Shown here: positions 25,949 through 33,923 of the stretch, one piece after another | Layout of the letters: every line of letters starts with the position of its first letter | How positions within the stretch are numbered: the first letter of the stretch is position 1 | NCBI RefSeq assembly: GCF_040732315.1 | Contig: NZ_CP160388.1 | Location: 2,384,494-2,448,493, forward strand | From: Oryzisolibacter sp. LB2S | GTDB taxonomy: Bacteria; Pseudomonadota; Gammaproteobacteria; Burkholderiales; Burkholderiaceae_C | Reading direction: 5' to 3' | DNA: 64,000 nucleotides | Notes under the pieces: model-generated | Told to the model about the DNA's origin: nothing | Seen by the model: only the letters and a program-made list of their open reading frames with translations | Database searches by the model: none | Translations under genes and position numbers: made by a program

Positions 25949-26142
25949 ACGTCTTCATCAACCAGCAGCCCACCGAGCTGCCCGAGCCGGCCAGCGTGCA
26001 GGACGCGCTCGCCGCGCTCGCGCCCACGCCACCGTTTGCCGTGGCCGTGAACACGGTCTTCGTCCCGCGCACGCAGTACGCCAGCCACCCGCTGCACGAG
26101 GGCGACCAGGTGGAGGTCATCGCCCCCGTCACCGGCGGCTAG
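25945..26142 (+). CDS. thiS: Sulfur carrier protein ThiS
   Basis: Encodes 65 residues with the ubiquitin-like fold pattern and the essential C-terminal Gly-Gly (VIAPVTGG). The C-terminal glycine is thiocarboxylated and donates sulfur to the thiazole. VAVNTVFVPRTQ and EGDQVEVIAPV are conserved. Its ATG lies in the thiO stop codon. A 242-base gap with two repeat elements separates it from thiG. Confidence 0.93.
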   Translation: MNVFINQQPTELPEPASVQDALAALAPTPPFAVAVNTVFVPRTQYASHPLHEGDQVEVIAPVTGG

Positions 26143-26152
26143 GCGATTTCGA

Positions 26153-26206
26153 ATCAAATCAGCCTCCAGCCCTTATTCAGCAAGCGCAAGCAGCTATCAA
26201 ATTGAA
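26153..26206 (-). repeat. Dispersed palindromic repeat, copy E (thiS-thiG gap)
   Basis: Read on the minus strand: TTTGATAGCTG, then GCGCTTG, a loop, AAGGGCT, GGAGGC and TGATTT. It starts 11 bases after the thiS stop. Confidence 0.8.
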
Positions 26207-26255
26207 GGATAAATTAGCGATACCTCTTGATGACACGCGATGCTTGCAAAACCCA

Positions 26256-26345
26256 CCGTCATCCCCGCGCAAGCGGGGATCCACAGCAGTGACGAATCAA
26301 CTGCCTGGTGTGGCTCCTGGATCCCCGCTTGCGCGGGGATGACGG
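26256..26345. repeat. Perfect 28-base inverted repeat between thiS and thiG
   Basis: Arms at 26256-26283 and 26318-26345 are exact reverse complements (they begin CCGTCATCCCCGCG and end CGCGGGGATGACGG), with a 34-base spacer. Each arm is itself a palindrome around ATCCCCGC/GCGGGGAT. The same unit type occurs near 15.6 kb and 38.0 kb. It lies within the thiamine operon, 40 bases before thiG. Confidence 0.9.
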
Positions 26346-26384
26346 GGCCAACAGATATCGCTACCGAGCCCAATTGAAGATCGA

Positions 26385-27203
26385 ATGATGAACACCACCA
26401 CCGCCACCGCCCCAGACCCGCTCGTCCTCTACGGCCAGACCTTTGCCAGCCGCCTGCTGCTGGGCACGGCGCGCTATCCCTCGCCCACCGTGCTCGAGGC
26501 CGCCGTGCAGCGCGCCCGGCCCGCCATGGTCACGGCCTCGCTGCGCCGCCAGGGCATCAACGCGACGAATGCCGGCAACAACTTCTGGGGCCTGCTCAAG
26601 AGCCTGAACGTGCCCGTGCTGCCCAACACCGCGGGCTGCCACAGCGTGCAGGAGGCCGTGACCACGGCGCAGATGGCGCGCGAGGTGTTCGACACGCCCT
26701 GGATCAAGCTCGAGGTCATAGGCGACGACTACACGCTGCAGCCCGACACCCAGCAGACCGTGGAGGCCGCGGCCATCCTCATCAAGGACGGCTTTCAGGT
26801 GCTGCCCTATTGCACCGAGGACCTGGTGCAGTGCCAGCGCCTCATCGACGTGGGCTGCCAGGCCGTCATGCCCTGGGCCGCGCCCATAGGCACGGGCCGC
26901 GGCCCCATGAACCCCTATGCGCTGCAGCTGCTGCGCGAGCGCCTGACCGTGCCGCTCCTGGTGGACGCGGGCCTGGGCCTGCCCTCGCACGCCTGCACGG
27001 TCATGGAATGGGGCTTTGACGGCGTGCTGCTGAACACCGCCGTGGCCCTGTCGCAGGACCCCGTGGCCATGGCCGGGGCCTTTGCCGATGCCGTGGCCGC
27101 GGGCCGCGCGGCGCGCCTGTCCGGCGCCATGGAGCAGCAGCACAGCGCCCAGCCCAGCACCCCGGTGCTGGGCACGCCATTCTGGCACCACGACAAGGCC
27201 TGA
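26385..27203 (+). CDS. thiG: Thiazole synthase ThiG
   Basis: Encodes 272 residues. The TIM-barrel enzyme is shown by [18 protein letters not shown] near residue 25, [16 protein letters not shown] near residue 106 (with the Schiff-base lysine), [17 protein letters not shown] and the C-terminal [19 protein letters not shown]. It condenses 1-deoxyxylulose 5-phosphate, dehydroglycine and ThiS thiocarboxylate. The start is ATGATG at 26385/26388. It precedes thiE by 2 bases. Confidence 0.95.
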   Translation: MMNTTTATAPDPLVLYGQTFASRLLLGTARYPSPTVLEAAVQRARPAMVTASLRRQGINATNAGNNFWGLLKSLNVPVLPNTAGCHSVQEAVTTAQMAREVFDTPWIKLEVIGDDYTLQPDTQQTVEAAAILIKDGFQVLPYCTEDLVQCQRLIDVGCQAVMPWAAPIGTGRGPMNPYALQLLRERLTVPLLVDAGLGLPSHACTVMEWGFDGVLLNTAVALSQDPVAMAGAFADAVAAGRAARLSGAMEQQHSAQPSTPVLGTPFWHHDKA

Positions 27204-27205
27204 CC

Positions 27206-28117
27206 ATGAGCACGACCCAGCCCGGCATCGCAGACATGGAGCGGGCCATCATCGACAGCCATGGCGCGGCCTTTGCCGACTTCCCGGCCCAGCCCGCGCC
27301 GCCCCCTGCGTCGGACGAGCCCGTCTACCGCGCGGCTCTCGCCGCCTGCAGCACCCTGGGCTTCATCGCCCAGGACGCCGAATGCCTGGCGCGCGCCTGG
27401 GCCGCGCAGACGCGGCGCCTGGGCGCCTTCGACGCCGCCCACTGGCCCGACGCGCCGCAGGACTTCGGCCTGCAGCCGCGCCCGCATGCCAACGCCTTCG
27501 CGCCCTGCCCGCAGGCGCTGGGCCTGTATGCCGTGCTGCCCGACGCGGCCTGGGTGGGCCGCATGGCGCGCGCCGGCGTGCCCACGGTGCAGCTGCGCTA
27601 CAAGTCGGGCGACGCCGCCGCCATCGCGCGCGAGGTGCGTGCCGCGGTCGAGGCCGTGCGCGGCACGCCCGCGCTGCTGTTCATCAACGACCATTGGCGC
27701 GAGGCCATCGCCGCCGGCGCCTACGGCGTGCACCTGGGCCAGGAGGATCTGGACGCGCTCGCGCCCGATGACCTCGAGCGGCTGCGCGCCAGCGGCCTGC
27801 GCCTGGGCGTGAGCACCCATGGCTACGCCGAGATGCTGCGCGCCGACGCGGCGCGCCCGAGCTACATCGCCATGGGCGCGGTGTTCCCGACCACGCTCAA
27901 GAAGATGGCCACCGTGCCCCAGGGCGTGGCACGCCTGGCTGCCTATGCGCGACTCATGCGCGGCTATCCGCAGGTGGCCATCGGCGGCATAGGGCTGGAA
28001 CAATTTGCGCAGGTGCTGGCCACGGGCGTGGGCTCGGTGGCCGTGGTGCGCGCCATCGTCAACGCCGCCGATCCCGAGGCCGCGGCCGCGCGGCTGATGG
28101 CGGCGCTCGGGGGCTGA
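27206..28117 (+). CDS. thiE: Thiamine phosphate synthase ThiE with a long N-terminal extension
   Basis: Encodes 303 residues, while ThiE is usually about 210. Residues about 105-300 hold the catalytic barrel: LYAVLPDAAWVGRMARAGV, VQLRYKSGD, LLFINDHWREAIAAGAYGVHLGQEDL, YIAMGAVFPTTLKK and VAIGGIGLEQFAQVL. It joins HMP-PP and the thiazole phosphate to thiamine phosphate. The first about 100 residues have no motif I recognise and are Ala/Pro-rich. Convergent with the FimV-like gene 9 bases away. Confidence 0.9.
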   Translation: MSTTQPGIADMERAIIDSHGAAFADFPAQPAPPPASDEPVYRAALAACSTLGFIAQDAECLARAWAAQTRRLGAFDAAHWPDAPQDFGLQPRPHANAFAPCPQALGLYAVLPDAAWVGRMARAGVPTVQLRYKSGDAAAIAREVRAAVEAVRGTPALLFINDHWREAIAAGAYGVHLGQEDLDALAPDDLERLRASGLRLGVSTHGYAEMLRADAARPSYIAMGAVFPTTLKKMATVPQGVARLAAYARLMRGYPQVAIGGIGLEQFAQVLATGVGSVAVVRAIVNAADPEAAAARLMAALGG

Positions 28118-28126
28118 GGGCGGCGC

Positions 28127-30115
28127 TCAGGGGCGCTTGGGGTCCATCTGAGCGAGCTCCAGGCGCAGGTCAAGCCCGTCGTCATCGATGCCCGGCCCGC
28201 CCCCCAGGGCGATGTCGGGCACGCGCGCCTGCGACAGGTCCACGTCCAGCACGGGCTCGGGCGCCACGCCGTCGTAGCCCGAGGGCATGAGCGACAAATC
28301 CCCGGCGATGGAGTCCAGGCTGCGGTCGGCCGGCAGCGCGGCATGGCCCGCCCTGGGCGTGGTGCGCGCGCGCGGTGGCGGCGCGCCGCGCAGATGTGCG
28401 GGCGTGGTCTGCACGATGGCCAGCAACAGCAGCAGATCGTCGAAGGCCGCGAGGTCGAAGCTCTCGCCGACGCGCTCATGGTCGCGCCGGAACAGAAAGC
28501 CGTCGAGCACCGCCATCGCCTCGGGCGAGGACCATTGCGCCTCGATCTGCGCGAGCGCCTCGGGATAGTCCTCCAGCGTGCGGCCGCTGTCGTGGAACTG
28601 CGCCAGGTCGGGGATGCGCACGTTGAAGCGCTCCTCGAACTGCGCGCGCAGGCGCCTGAAGTCCTCGGGGCGCCCGAGCATGTGGAACAGGCGCAGCGCC
28701 TCCAGATAGGCCCAGGGCATGGCGTCGCCCTGCTCCTGGATATAGGCACGAAGGACCTCGATGGCCTGCTCGTGCTCGCCAATGGAGATATAGAACTCGG
28801 CCTGTTGCTGAATGTCGAACAGCGCCTCGGGCGGTGCGATCTGCTGCGCGCGCTGCACCCGGGGTGCGGGCGCGGGCGGCTCAGGCTCCGCAGCTTCGAC
28901 CGGAATGGTGTCCGGTGCATCCACGGGCAGGTGCAGGTGTTCCTGCTCGGGCAGCGGCGCGCTGGGTATCCAGGTGTCGGCCGCGTCGGGTTCGACCTGC
29001 CAATGCTCCTGCCCGTCGGGCCCCTGGGTCACCACGCCACCGCCATTGCCGGCCGCACTGCGCGCCACGGAATCGCTCCATGCGCGCTCGCGCTCGCCGC
29101 GCTGGCGCCGCAGCAGCCATGCCATGCCGCCTACGGCCAGCGCCAGCAGGCCGCCCAGCCCATAGACCCAGCCCGCGCCATAGCGCTCGCGCTGCGCCTG
29201 CTCCAGGCGCTCGCGCAGCCCGGCCGCCGTCGCGCGCTCGGCCGCAAGCTGCGCGGCGTGGGCCTTGGCGTCGGCCTGCAGCCGGTCGAGTTGGGCCATG
29301 GCCTGCTGCAGGTCCTCGGGCGAGGCGCTGAGCGTCTTCCACAGCGCGGCCGCCTCTGCACGCCGGCCCTCGTCGACGGGCGACAGCGTCAGGTTCTCGT
29401 TGCGCGTGAGGCGCAGGGTCAGCGGTGTATCGAGCCACAGGTCCAGCGGCTCCACGAGCAGGCGCGGGCCGGCCGTGGGAGCCGCCTGGGGCGCCGCGGC
29501 CAGCGTCCGCACACGCGGGCGCGCGGCCGGCGTCTGCGCAGCCGCTGCCTGGCGGCCGGTCTGGGGCCGGGCGCTGCCGCCCGCTGTTGCCGCAGCCTGC
29601 CCATCTGCGTTTTGCGCCGGCACGCGGCCGGCCAGGTCGCGCGGCCGGTTCTCCGCAATGGCGGGAGTGACGGCAGCAGCGAAGCCGGCGCCGCCCGACA
29701 GGCGCGGGGCGACCGCGACGGTGCGGTCGACGGCCCCGGGCGTGGCGGCGGCCGATGCCGGCGGATCGACGAGGAAGGTGTAGGTCCGCGTCACACGCCC
29801 CTGACAACCGGCCGCCAGCGTCACGGTGAGCACGGGTTCGTCGGCCGCCACGCGCGTCTGCACGCGCACCATGGGCGAGGGCCCGCCGAGCATGGGCGTC
29901 ACCTGCACGCGCGCGTCCGACAGCCGCTGGGATCCCAGCACCATCTGGGCCGACAGGCAGGACGATGCCAGGTCCTGGCCCGGGTCGGGTCGGACCTCGA
30001 ACATCAGATCGACGGGCGAACCCAGCACCACTGCGCCGCGGCTCGGCCCCAGCGACAATGCCGCCACACCCGACGCCGCGGTGCATAAGCAGACACCTGT
30101 TAGTAGCTTACGCAT
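28127..30115 (-). CDS. FimV-like envelope protein with TPR-type C-terminus
   Basis: About 662 residues. A signal peptide (1-20) precedes a periplasmic region starting LSLGPSRGAVVLGSPVDLMFEV, which is typical of FimV-type proteins. Then come a low-complexity Ala/Gln linker, a coiled-coil stretch (about 265-310), one membrane segment (about 318-335, GLLALAVGGMAWLL) and an acidic cytoplasmic tail with TPR-like helices (QQAEFYISIGEHEQAIEVLR). FimV-type proteins organise polar type IV pilus and cell-pole complexes; no LysM domain or FimV C-terminal signature is certain here. ATG 30115 was chosen; an in-frame GTG lies at 30121. The neighbouring genes give no clue. Confidence 0.7.
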   Translation of the reverse strand: MRKLLTGVCLCTAASGVAALSLGPSRGAVVLGSPVDLMFEVRPDPGQDLASSCLSAQMVLGSQRLSDARVQVTPMLGGPSPMVRVQTRVAADEPVLTVTLAAGCQGRVTRTYTFLVDPPASAAATPGAVDRTVAVAPRLSGGAGFAAAVTPAIAENRPRDLAGRVPAQNADGQAAATAGGSARPQTGRQAAAAQTPAARPRVRTLAAAPQAAPTAGPRLLVEPLDLWLDTPLTLRLTRNENLTLSPVDEGRRAEAAALWKTLSASPEDLQQAMAQLDRLQADAKAHAAQLAAERATAAGLRERLEQAQRERYGAGWVYGLGGLLALAVGGMAWLLRRQRGERERAWSDSVARSAAGNGGGVVTQGPDGQEHWQVEPDAADTWIPSAPLPEQEHLHLPVDAPDTIPVEAAEPEPPAPAPRVQRAQQIAPPEALFDIQQQAEFYISIGEHEQAIEVLRAYIQEQGDAMPWAYLEALRLFHMLGRPEDFRRLRAQFEERFNVRIPDLAQFHDSGRTLEDYPEALAQIEAQWSSPEAMAVLDGFLFRRDHERVGESFDLAAFDDLLLLLAIVQTTPAHLRGAPPPRARTTPRAGHAALPADRSLDSIAGDLSLMPSGYDGVAPEPVLDVDLSQARVPDIALGGGPGIDDDGLDLRLELAQMDPKRP

Positions 30116-30192
30116 ATTCACAATGGTTTCAAAATGTTTATGGATTTTGACACAAACCGCGGCCTGTCCCTACACCTTTGGATGATTTGACC

Positions 30193-31713
30193 ATGAATGT
30201 GAGCTTTCACTCGGCAGCCATCGTCGGCACGGGCGCCATGGGGCGCGGAATCGCGCAGATAGCGGCCCAATCGGGCAGCACGGTGTATCTTTTTGACACC
30301 AAACCCGGGGCGGCCGATGCCGCCCGGACCGATATCCATGCGCAATGGCAGCGTCTTGCCGACAAGGGACGCATCACGCCCGCCCAGGTGACCGAGTGGC
30401 TTGCCAGGCTGGTGCCCGTGGCCGCGCTGCACGAGCTGGCGGCCTGCGATCTGGTGGTGGAGGCCATCGTCGAGCGCCTGGATGCCAAGCAGGCGCTGCT
30501 CCTTGAGTTGGAGGCCCTCGTCGCTCCCCATGCGGTGCTGGCGAGCAACACATCGTCGCTGTCGATCACGGCCGTGGCCGCGCCGCTGCGCCACCCCGAG
30601 CGCGTGGCGGGCTTTCATTTCTTCAACCCCGTGCCGCTCATGAAGGTGGTCGAGGTGGTGGCCGGCCTGCGCACCGACCCGACCATCTGCACGCGCCTGG
30701 CCGACTACGCGCGCGCCATGGGCCATACGCCGGTGATGGCGCAGGACACACCGGGCTTCATCGTCAACCACGCGGGACGCGGCTTTGGCACCGAGGCGCT
30801 GCGCATCGTGAGCGAGGGCGTGGCCGACTTCGCGACGGTGGACCGCATCCTGCGCGACCAGGCGGGCTTCAGGCTCGGGCCGTTCGAGCTCATGGATCTG
30901 ACGGCACTGGACGTCTCGCACCCGGCCATGGAGTCCATCTACCACCAGTACTACGAGGAGCCGCGCTTTCGCCCCAGCGCGATCACGGCGCAGCGCCTGG
31001 CCGGCGGCCTGCTCGGGCGCAAGACGGGCGAGGGCTTTTACCGCTACGTGGATGGCGTGGCCCAACTGCCCGCCGAGCCCGCCGCGCCCGAGGTGGCGGA
31101 GCCGCCGCCGGTCTGGGTGTCGCCGCGCGCGGCGCGCCGCGCCGACTTGTACCAACTGCTCAAGAACCTGGGCGCGCGCATCGAGACCGGCGCCTCGCCC
31201 TCGGCCGGCGCCCTGACGCTGGTGGCGCCGCTGGGCTTTGACGTGACCACGGTGGCCGTGGTCGAGCGCCTCGATCCCACGCGCACCATTGGCATCGACA
31301 TGCTGATCGACGACGCCGCCACGCGCCGGCGCGTGCTGGCCACCAACCCGGCCACGCGCGAGGACATGCGCCGCGCCGCGCATGCGCTGTTCGCGCGCGA
31401 TGGCAAGGCCGTGAGCGTGATCCGCGACTCGGGCGGCTTCGTCACGCAGCGCGTCGTGGCCACCATCGTGAACATCGCCGCCGACATCTGCCAGCAGCGC
31501 ATCTGCAGCCCCAGGGACCTGGAGACGGCCGTCACCCTGGGCCTGGGCTACCCGCTCGGGCCGCTCGCCATGGGTGACCGCTGGGGGCCGAGCAGCATTC
31601 TGGAGGTGCTGTTCAACATGCAGACCGTCTATGGCGACCCGCGCTACCGCCCCAGCCCCTGGCTGCGCAGGCGCGGTGCCATCGGCCTGAGCCTGATGCA
31701 CGAAGAGCCCTGA
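30193..31713 (+). CDS. paaH: 3-hydroxyacyl-CoA dehydrogenase, PaaH-type
   Basis: Encodes 506 residues. The N-terminal NAD-binding domain opens with AAIVGTGAMGRGIAQIAAQSG, followed by NTSSLSITAVAA and FHFFNPVPLMKVVEVV, which carries the catalytic His/Glu neighbourhood, and DTPGFIVNHAGRGFGTEALR. Two C-terminal dimerisation domains follow (about 190-290 and 405-500), the layout of the PaaH/PaaC group. It oxidises 3-hydroxyacyl-CoA to 3-oxoacyl-CoA with NAD+. No other paa or fad genes are in the window, so the pathway (phenylacetate or fatty acid) is uncertain. Confidence 0.85.
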   Translation: MNVSFHSAAIVGTGAMGRGIAQIAAQSGSTVYLFDTKPGAADAARTDIHAQWQRLADKGRITPAQVTEWLARLVPVAALHELAACDLVVEAIVERLDAKQALLLELEALVAPHAVLASNTSSLSITAVAAPLRHPERVAGFHFFNPVPLMKVVEVVAGLRTDPTICTRLADYARAMGHTPVMAQDTPGFIVNHAGRGFGTEALRIVSEGVADFATVDRILRDQAGFRLGPFELMDLTALDVSHPAMESIYHQYYEEPRFRPSAITAQRLAGGLLGRKTGEGFYRYVDGVAQLPAEPAAPEVAEPPPVWVSPRAARRADLYQLLKNLGARIETGASPSAGALTLVAPLGFDVTTVAVVERLDPTRTIGIDMLIDDAATRRRVLATNPATREDMRRAAHALFARDGKAVSVIRDSGGFVTQRVVATIVNIAADICQQRICSPRDLETAVTLGLGYPLGPLAMGDRWGPSSILEVLFNMQTVYGDPRYRPSPWLRRRGAIGLSLMHEEP

Positions 31714-31744
31714 CGGGGCGCGCGGGCTGGGCCTCTAAACACTC

Positions 31745-31798
31745 TCAAAACAATAGCTTTCAGCGCTTTTCCACAAAGCGCCAGAGGCAATTTTCACC
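31745..31798 (+). repeat. Dispersed palindromic repeat, copy F
   Basis: AAAACAATAGCT, then GCGCTT, a loop, AAAGCGC, AGAGGC and ATTTTCA. GCGCTT/AAGCGC pair perfectly. It lies between the dehydrogenase gene and the Crp/Fnr gene. Confidence 0.8.
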
Positions 31799-31815
31799 AT
31801 ATATCCGTGTGCCCT

Positions 31816-31841
31816 GATGGTGGGGCGGAGGCTCCCCCATC
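31816..31841 (+). other. Imperfect hairpin before the Crp/Fnr gene
   Basis: GATGGTGGGG and CTCCCCCATC pair at 8 of 10 positions around a 6-base loop. It lies about 90 bases before the proposed ATG and could be a leader hairpin. The rest of 31714-31932 shows nothing else recognisable. Confidence 0.4.
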
Positions 31842-31932
31842 GGGCCAGGGGACACCCATGCGACAGCCCCACGCCGGCCCGCCCCTGCCCGGCACGACAA
31901 TAGTCCCCACCGCGTCACGTAAACGACAGACC

Positions 31933-32652
31933 ATGGACGAACCGATTCTTACCATGGAGGAACGCGAGGCGATCAACAACGGTCGCTGGTTCTCCTCCCT
32001 CTCCCCTTCCCTGCGCCACGACATACTGCGATGCGCCACGGTCAAACGCTACAAGGACGGCGCCCTGCTGGCGGCGCGCGGCGACCAGCCCGAGGGCTGG
32101 ATCGGCTGCGCACGCGGCGCGGTGCGCGTGAGCTCGACCTCGCTGTCGGGCAAGCAGATCACGCTGACCTATGTGGAGCCGGGCATCTGGTTCGGCGATG
32201 TGGCGCTGTTCGACGGCGACCGGCGCACGCACGACGCCTACGCCCATGGCGACACCACCATCCTCAGCGTCTCGCGCGCGGACTTCAAGAACATCCTCGC
32301 CCAGCACACCGAGTTCTACGAAGCCATGCTGCGCCTGCAGGCGCGGCGCATACGCCAGCTGTTCGGCCTGGTGGAAGACCTCAACACCCTGCCCCTGCGC
32401 GCGCGCCTGGCCAAGCAGCTGCTGCACCTGGTGCGCAGCTATGGCGTGCCCAGCCTGCAGGACGGCAGCGAGATCCGCATCGGCCTGCAGCTGGCCCAGG
32501 AGGAGCTGGCCCAGCTGCTGGGCGCCTCGCGCCAGCGCGTGAACCAGGAGCTCAAGGCCATGGAACGCGAGGGCGCCATCCGCATCGAGCCGGGCGGCCT
32601 GGTGGTACGCGAGCGCGACGCGCTGCTGCGCATCGCCGAGACCGCCGCCTGA
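31933..32652 (+). CDS. Crp/Fnr family transcriptional regulator
   Basis: Encodes 239 residues. A cyclic-nucleotide-binding-type beta-roll (about 30-125, with YVEPGIWFGDVALFDGDRRTHDAYA) is followed by the long dimerisation helix and a winged helix (about 165-225) with LQLAQEELAQLLGASRQRVNQELKAMEREGAI. The four N-terminal cysteines of FNR are absent, so it is not a 4Fe-4S oxygen sensor. The ligand is unknown. ATG 31933 gives the usual family length; an in-frame ATG at 31861 would add a Pro-rich tail. A phosphotransferase gene follows after 34 bases. Confidence 0.88.
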   Translation: MDEPILTMEEREAINNGRWFSSLSPSLRHDILRCATVKRYKDGALLAARGDQPEGWIGCARGAVRVSSTSLSGKQITLTYVEPGIWFGDVALFDGDRRTHDAYAHGDTTILSVSRADFKNILAQHTEFYEAMLRLQARRIRQLFGLVEDLNTLPLRARLAKQLLHLVRSYGVPSLQDGSEIRIGLQLAQEELAQLLGASRQRVNQELKAMEREGAIRIEPGGLVVRERDALLRIAETAA

Positions 32653-32686
32653 ACCCATCACCATCACCCCAAGGACATTGCCACCC

Positions 32687-33775
32687 ATGAGCCAGTTCGA
32701 GCATTTCATCGGCACCCGCCCCGTCTCCGACCAGCACGCGTTCGACACGGCCGCCCTCGGCGCCTGGCTGCAGCGGCATGTGCCGGACTTTGCCGGGCCG
32801 CTCACGGTGGAGATGTTCAAGGGCGGCCAGTCCAACCCCACCTACAGGCTGGTCACGCCCACACGCAGCTTCGTCATGCGCACCAAGCCCGGCCCGGTGG
32901 CCAAGCTGCTGCCCTCGGCCCATGCCATAGAGCGCGAATACGCCGTCATGCGTGGCCTGGCGGGCAGCGGCGTGCCCGTGCCGCAGATGCTGGCGCTGTG
33001 CGAGGACGAATCCGTCATCGGCCGCGCCTTCTACATCATGGAGTTCATGCAGGGCCGCGTGCTCTGGGACCAGACCCTGCCCGACATGAGCCAGGCCGAG
33101 CGCGGCCCCATCTACGACGAGATGAACCGCGTGATCGCCGCGCTGCACTCGGTGGACTTCGCCGCGCGGGGCCTGGCCGACTATGGCAAGCCCGGCAACT
33201 ACTTCGAGCGCCAGATCGGCCGCTGGAGCAAGCAGTACCAGGCCTCCATCACCGAGCCGATCGCCGAGATGGACCGGCTCATGGACTGGCTGCCCGCGCA
33301 CATGCCCGCGAGCGCGCGCGACGACAGCCGCGTGGCCATCGTGCACGGCGACTACCGGCTGGACAACCTCATGTTCCACCCCACCGAGCCGCGCGTGATC
33401 GCCGTGCTCGACTGGGAGCTGTCCACGCTCGGCCACCCGCTGGCGGACTTCGCCTACCACTGCATGAGCTGGCATATCCCCGCATCGCTCTCGCGCGGCA
33501 TAGGCGGCTGCGACCTGAAGGCGCTGGGCATCCCCGAGGAAGAGGACTACATCCGCCGCTACTGCGCGCGCACGGGCATCGCCGACGTGGACGGCCTGCT
33601 GGCGGACTGGAACTTCTACCTCGCCTACAACATGTTCCGCATCGCCGCCATCCTGCAGGGCATCGCCAAGCGCGTGGAGGCCGGCACCGCGGCCAGCGCC
33701 CAGGCCCGTGCCGCCGGCGCCACGGCCCGCCCCCTGGCGCAGCTGGCCTGGTCGTTCGCGCAGAAGACCGCCTGA
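32687..33775 (+). CDS. Phosphotransferase of the APH / acyl-CoA dehydrogenase-associated family
   Basis: Encodes 362 residues with a protein-kinase-like fold. MFKGGQSNPTYRL near residue 40 is the nucleotide loop, VAIVHGDYRLDNLMFHP near residue 215 the catalytic HGDxxxxN motif and VIAVLDWELSTLGHPLADFAYH the metal-binding Asp segment. Relatives (FadE36/ACAD10 N-terminal type) are thought to phosphorylate hydroxyacyl substrates in unusual fatty-acid oxidation. With the 3-hydroxyacyl-CoA dehydrogenase upstream this hints at acyl-CoA metabolism. The substrate is unknown. ATG 32687 follows AAGGA. Confidence 0.83.
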   Translation: MSQFEHFIGTRPVSDQHAFDTAALGAWLQRHVPDFAGPLTVEMFKGGQSNPTYRLVTPTRSFVMRTKPGPVAKLLPSAHAIEREYAVMRGLAGSGVPVPQMLALCEDESVIGRAFYIMEFMQGRVLWDQTLPDMSQAERGPIYDEMNRVIAALHSVDFAARGLADYGKPGNYFERQIGRWSKQYQASITEPIAEMDRLMDWLPAHMPASARDDSRVAIVHGDYRLDNLMFHPTEPRVIAVLDWELSTLGHPLADFAYHCMSWHIPASLSRGIGGCDLKALGIPEEEDYIRRYCARTGIADVDGLLADWNFYLAYNMFRIAAILQGIAKRVEAGTAASAQARAAGATARPLAQLAWSFAQKTA

Positions 33776-33817
33776 GGGCCACCTGAGAACCGCCTGGGGC
33801 AGACGCCAGCGGTGCTT

Positions 33818-33911
33818 TGCAACAACAGGTAAACCCAAACATTCGTTCAAGGGTTTACCCTGTAGTCATAAAAGCGCAACCTTGCGATAGTCGCGACCAC
33901 TATTGGTTGCA
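33818..33911 (+). promoter_or_regulatory. putA control region with PutA-type operator motifs
   Basis: The known PutA operator core GTTGCA is present at 33906-33911 and, inverted, as TGCAAC at 33818-33823; a one-mismatch copy GCGCAAC is at 33874-33880. Between them lies a bulged palindrome ACAGGTAAACCC (33825-33836) / GGGTTTACCCTGT (33851-33863). A -10-like CATAAA follows near 33868. PutA of this kind has an N-terminal ribbon-helix-helix and represses its own gene in other bacteria, so autoregulation is a reasonable inference. Confidence 0.55.
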
Positions 33912-33923
33912 CCTATTCGCATC

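Noticed and set aside
26256-26345. CRISPR-like array or IS remnant
   Set aside because: There are only two arms in inverted orientation and no spacers in series, no transposase fragment and no target duplication visible.
31861-31932. N-terminal extension of the Crp/Fnr regulator from ATG 31861
   Set aside because: The extension is Pro/Arg-rich without family similarity and lacks a ribosome binding site; ATG 31933 gives the normal length.
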